Assembly: GCA_041658885.1 (NCBI GenBank)
Contig: JBAZZJ010000018.1
Location: 1-5,480 of the forward strand
Origin: VMGX01 sp041658885
GTDB taxonomy: Bacteria; Patescibacteriota; Minisyncoccia; Phycocordibacterales; 21-14-all-36-13
Length of the DNA: 5,480 bases
Direction of reading: 5' to 3'
Every line of letters starts with the position of its first letter. Position 1 is the first letter of the stretch. A program made the position numbers and the translations under genes. Under the pieces are notes generated by a model, which ran no database searches, was not told where the DNA came from, and saw only the letters and a list, made by a program, of their open reading frames with translations. This document shows, in pieces, positions 5,302-5,480 of this stretch.

Positions 5302-5480
5302 AGATCCGCTATGAGAAAAAATCAAGCATTTCGGTAGGTAGTTTTGTGCTTCAACATCATCCAGATAATATTCACCATTTGTCTGCGGAGACAGACGAGA
5401 GCTTGAGATTTTGACTTTCCTTCGGATATCTTTCTTTTGAAATATACTCTTGCTCTGTCATTACCCATGCGTGATATCTG
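5302..5480 (-). mobile_element. 3' end of an IS110-family insertion sequence (partial)
   Basis: The element is inferred from the transposase C-terminus plus a sharp loss of repeat similarity at about 5301/5302. Bases 5302-5321 lie between the transposase stop and the repeat and would be the short non-coding end of the element. IS110 elements lack classic terminal inverted repeats, so the exact end cannot be fixed from this side. The remainder lies beyond the window. Confidence 0.45.
5322..5480 (-). CDS. IS110-family transposase, C-terminal fragment (runs off the right edge)
   Basis: The last 52 residues of a minus-strand reading frame are present, ending in TGA at 5324-5322. The segment ISRMGNDRARVYFKRKIS, then EGKSKSQALVCLRRQMVNII and WMMLKHKTTYRN, matches the end of the IS110 Transposase_20 domain. 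There the (F/Y)-(Y/F)-x-(R/K)-(R/K/L) helix, the G-K-x-K-x-x-A-L turn and the hydrophobic final helix are typical. These enzymes are serine recombinases with a RuvC-like domain; in characterised members a bridge RNA guides the target choice. The N-terminal DEDD domain lies off the window, so it is unknown whether the gene is intact. A T6 run follows the stop codon directly on the coding strand. The family call comes from remembered motif similarity on a short stretch. Confidence 0.75.
   Translation of the reverse strand, partial: QISRMGNDRARVYFKRKISEGKSKSQALVCLRRQMVNIIWMMLKHKTTYRNA

Overview
The window looks like bacterial DNA from the Candidate Phyla Radiation (Patescibacteria, probably a Parcubacteria-type lineage). 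The reasons are an AT-rich genome with lysine-rich proteins, gene starts without Shine-Dalgarno sequences, and a membrane-anchored DsbA-like protein of a style common in those genomes. UGA is used as a stop in three genes, so the UGA-recoding Gracilibacteria/SR1 lineages are unlikely. The lineage is inferred from protein style; no marker gene is present.

Layout. (1) 1-275, minus: the N-terminal part of a membrane-anchored DsbA/thioredoxin-fold protein that runs off the left edge. (2) 276-848: 573 bases with no convincing gene but much structure. It holds a minus-strand terminator-like hairpin (about 325-361), a 148-base imperfect inverted repeat (451-598), a GC-rich 13-bp hairpin (619-661), one copy of a 51-base repeat (646-696), a plus-strand terminator-like hairpin (703-753), and a pair of 18-bp inverted arms (776-840) that look like the operator of the next gene. 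(3) 849-5250, plus: a compact five-gene operon encoding a small XRE-family regulator, a PD-(D/E)XK restriction endonuclease, an alpha-class (Dam-like) adenine methyltransferase, a beta-class CcrM/HinfI-like adenine methyltransferase, and an OLD/PrrC-style ABC ATPase with an RNxxxH (HEPN-like) C-terminal motif. Gaps are 4, 7 and 6 bases, and the last junction is a 4-base ATGA overlap. (4) 5251-5301: a second, inverted copy of the 51-base repeat, starting directly after the last stop codon. (5) 5322-5480, minus: the C-terminal end of an IS110-family transposase that runs off the right edge.

The operon reads as a type II restriction-modification system with a fused-on guard. The regulator probably controls expression through the inverted arms at the promoter, the nuclease cuts unmodified DNA, the two methyltransferases protect the host, and the ATPase could be a second-line abortive-infection effector resembling PrrC or RloC in concept. 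The whole cassette lies between inverted copies of one repeat, and an IS110 element appears to have entered the right copy. Together these features suggest a mobile or recombining defence cassette. The ATPase-HEPN partner of a type II system and the structured DNA on the left are the parts most worth following up.
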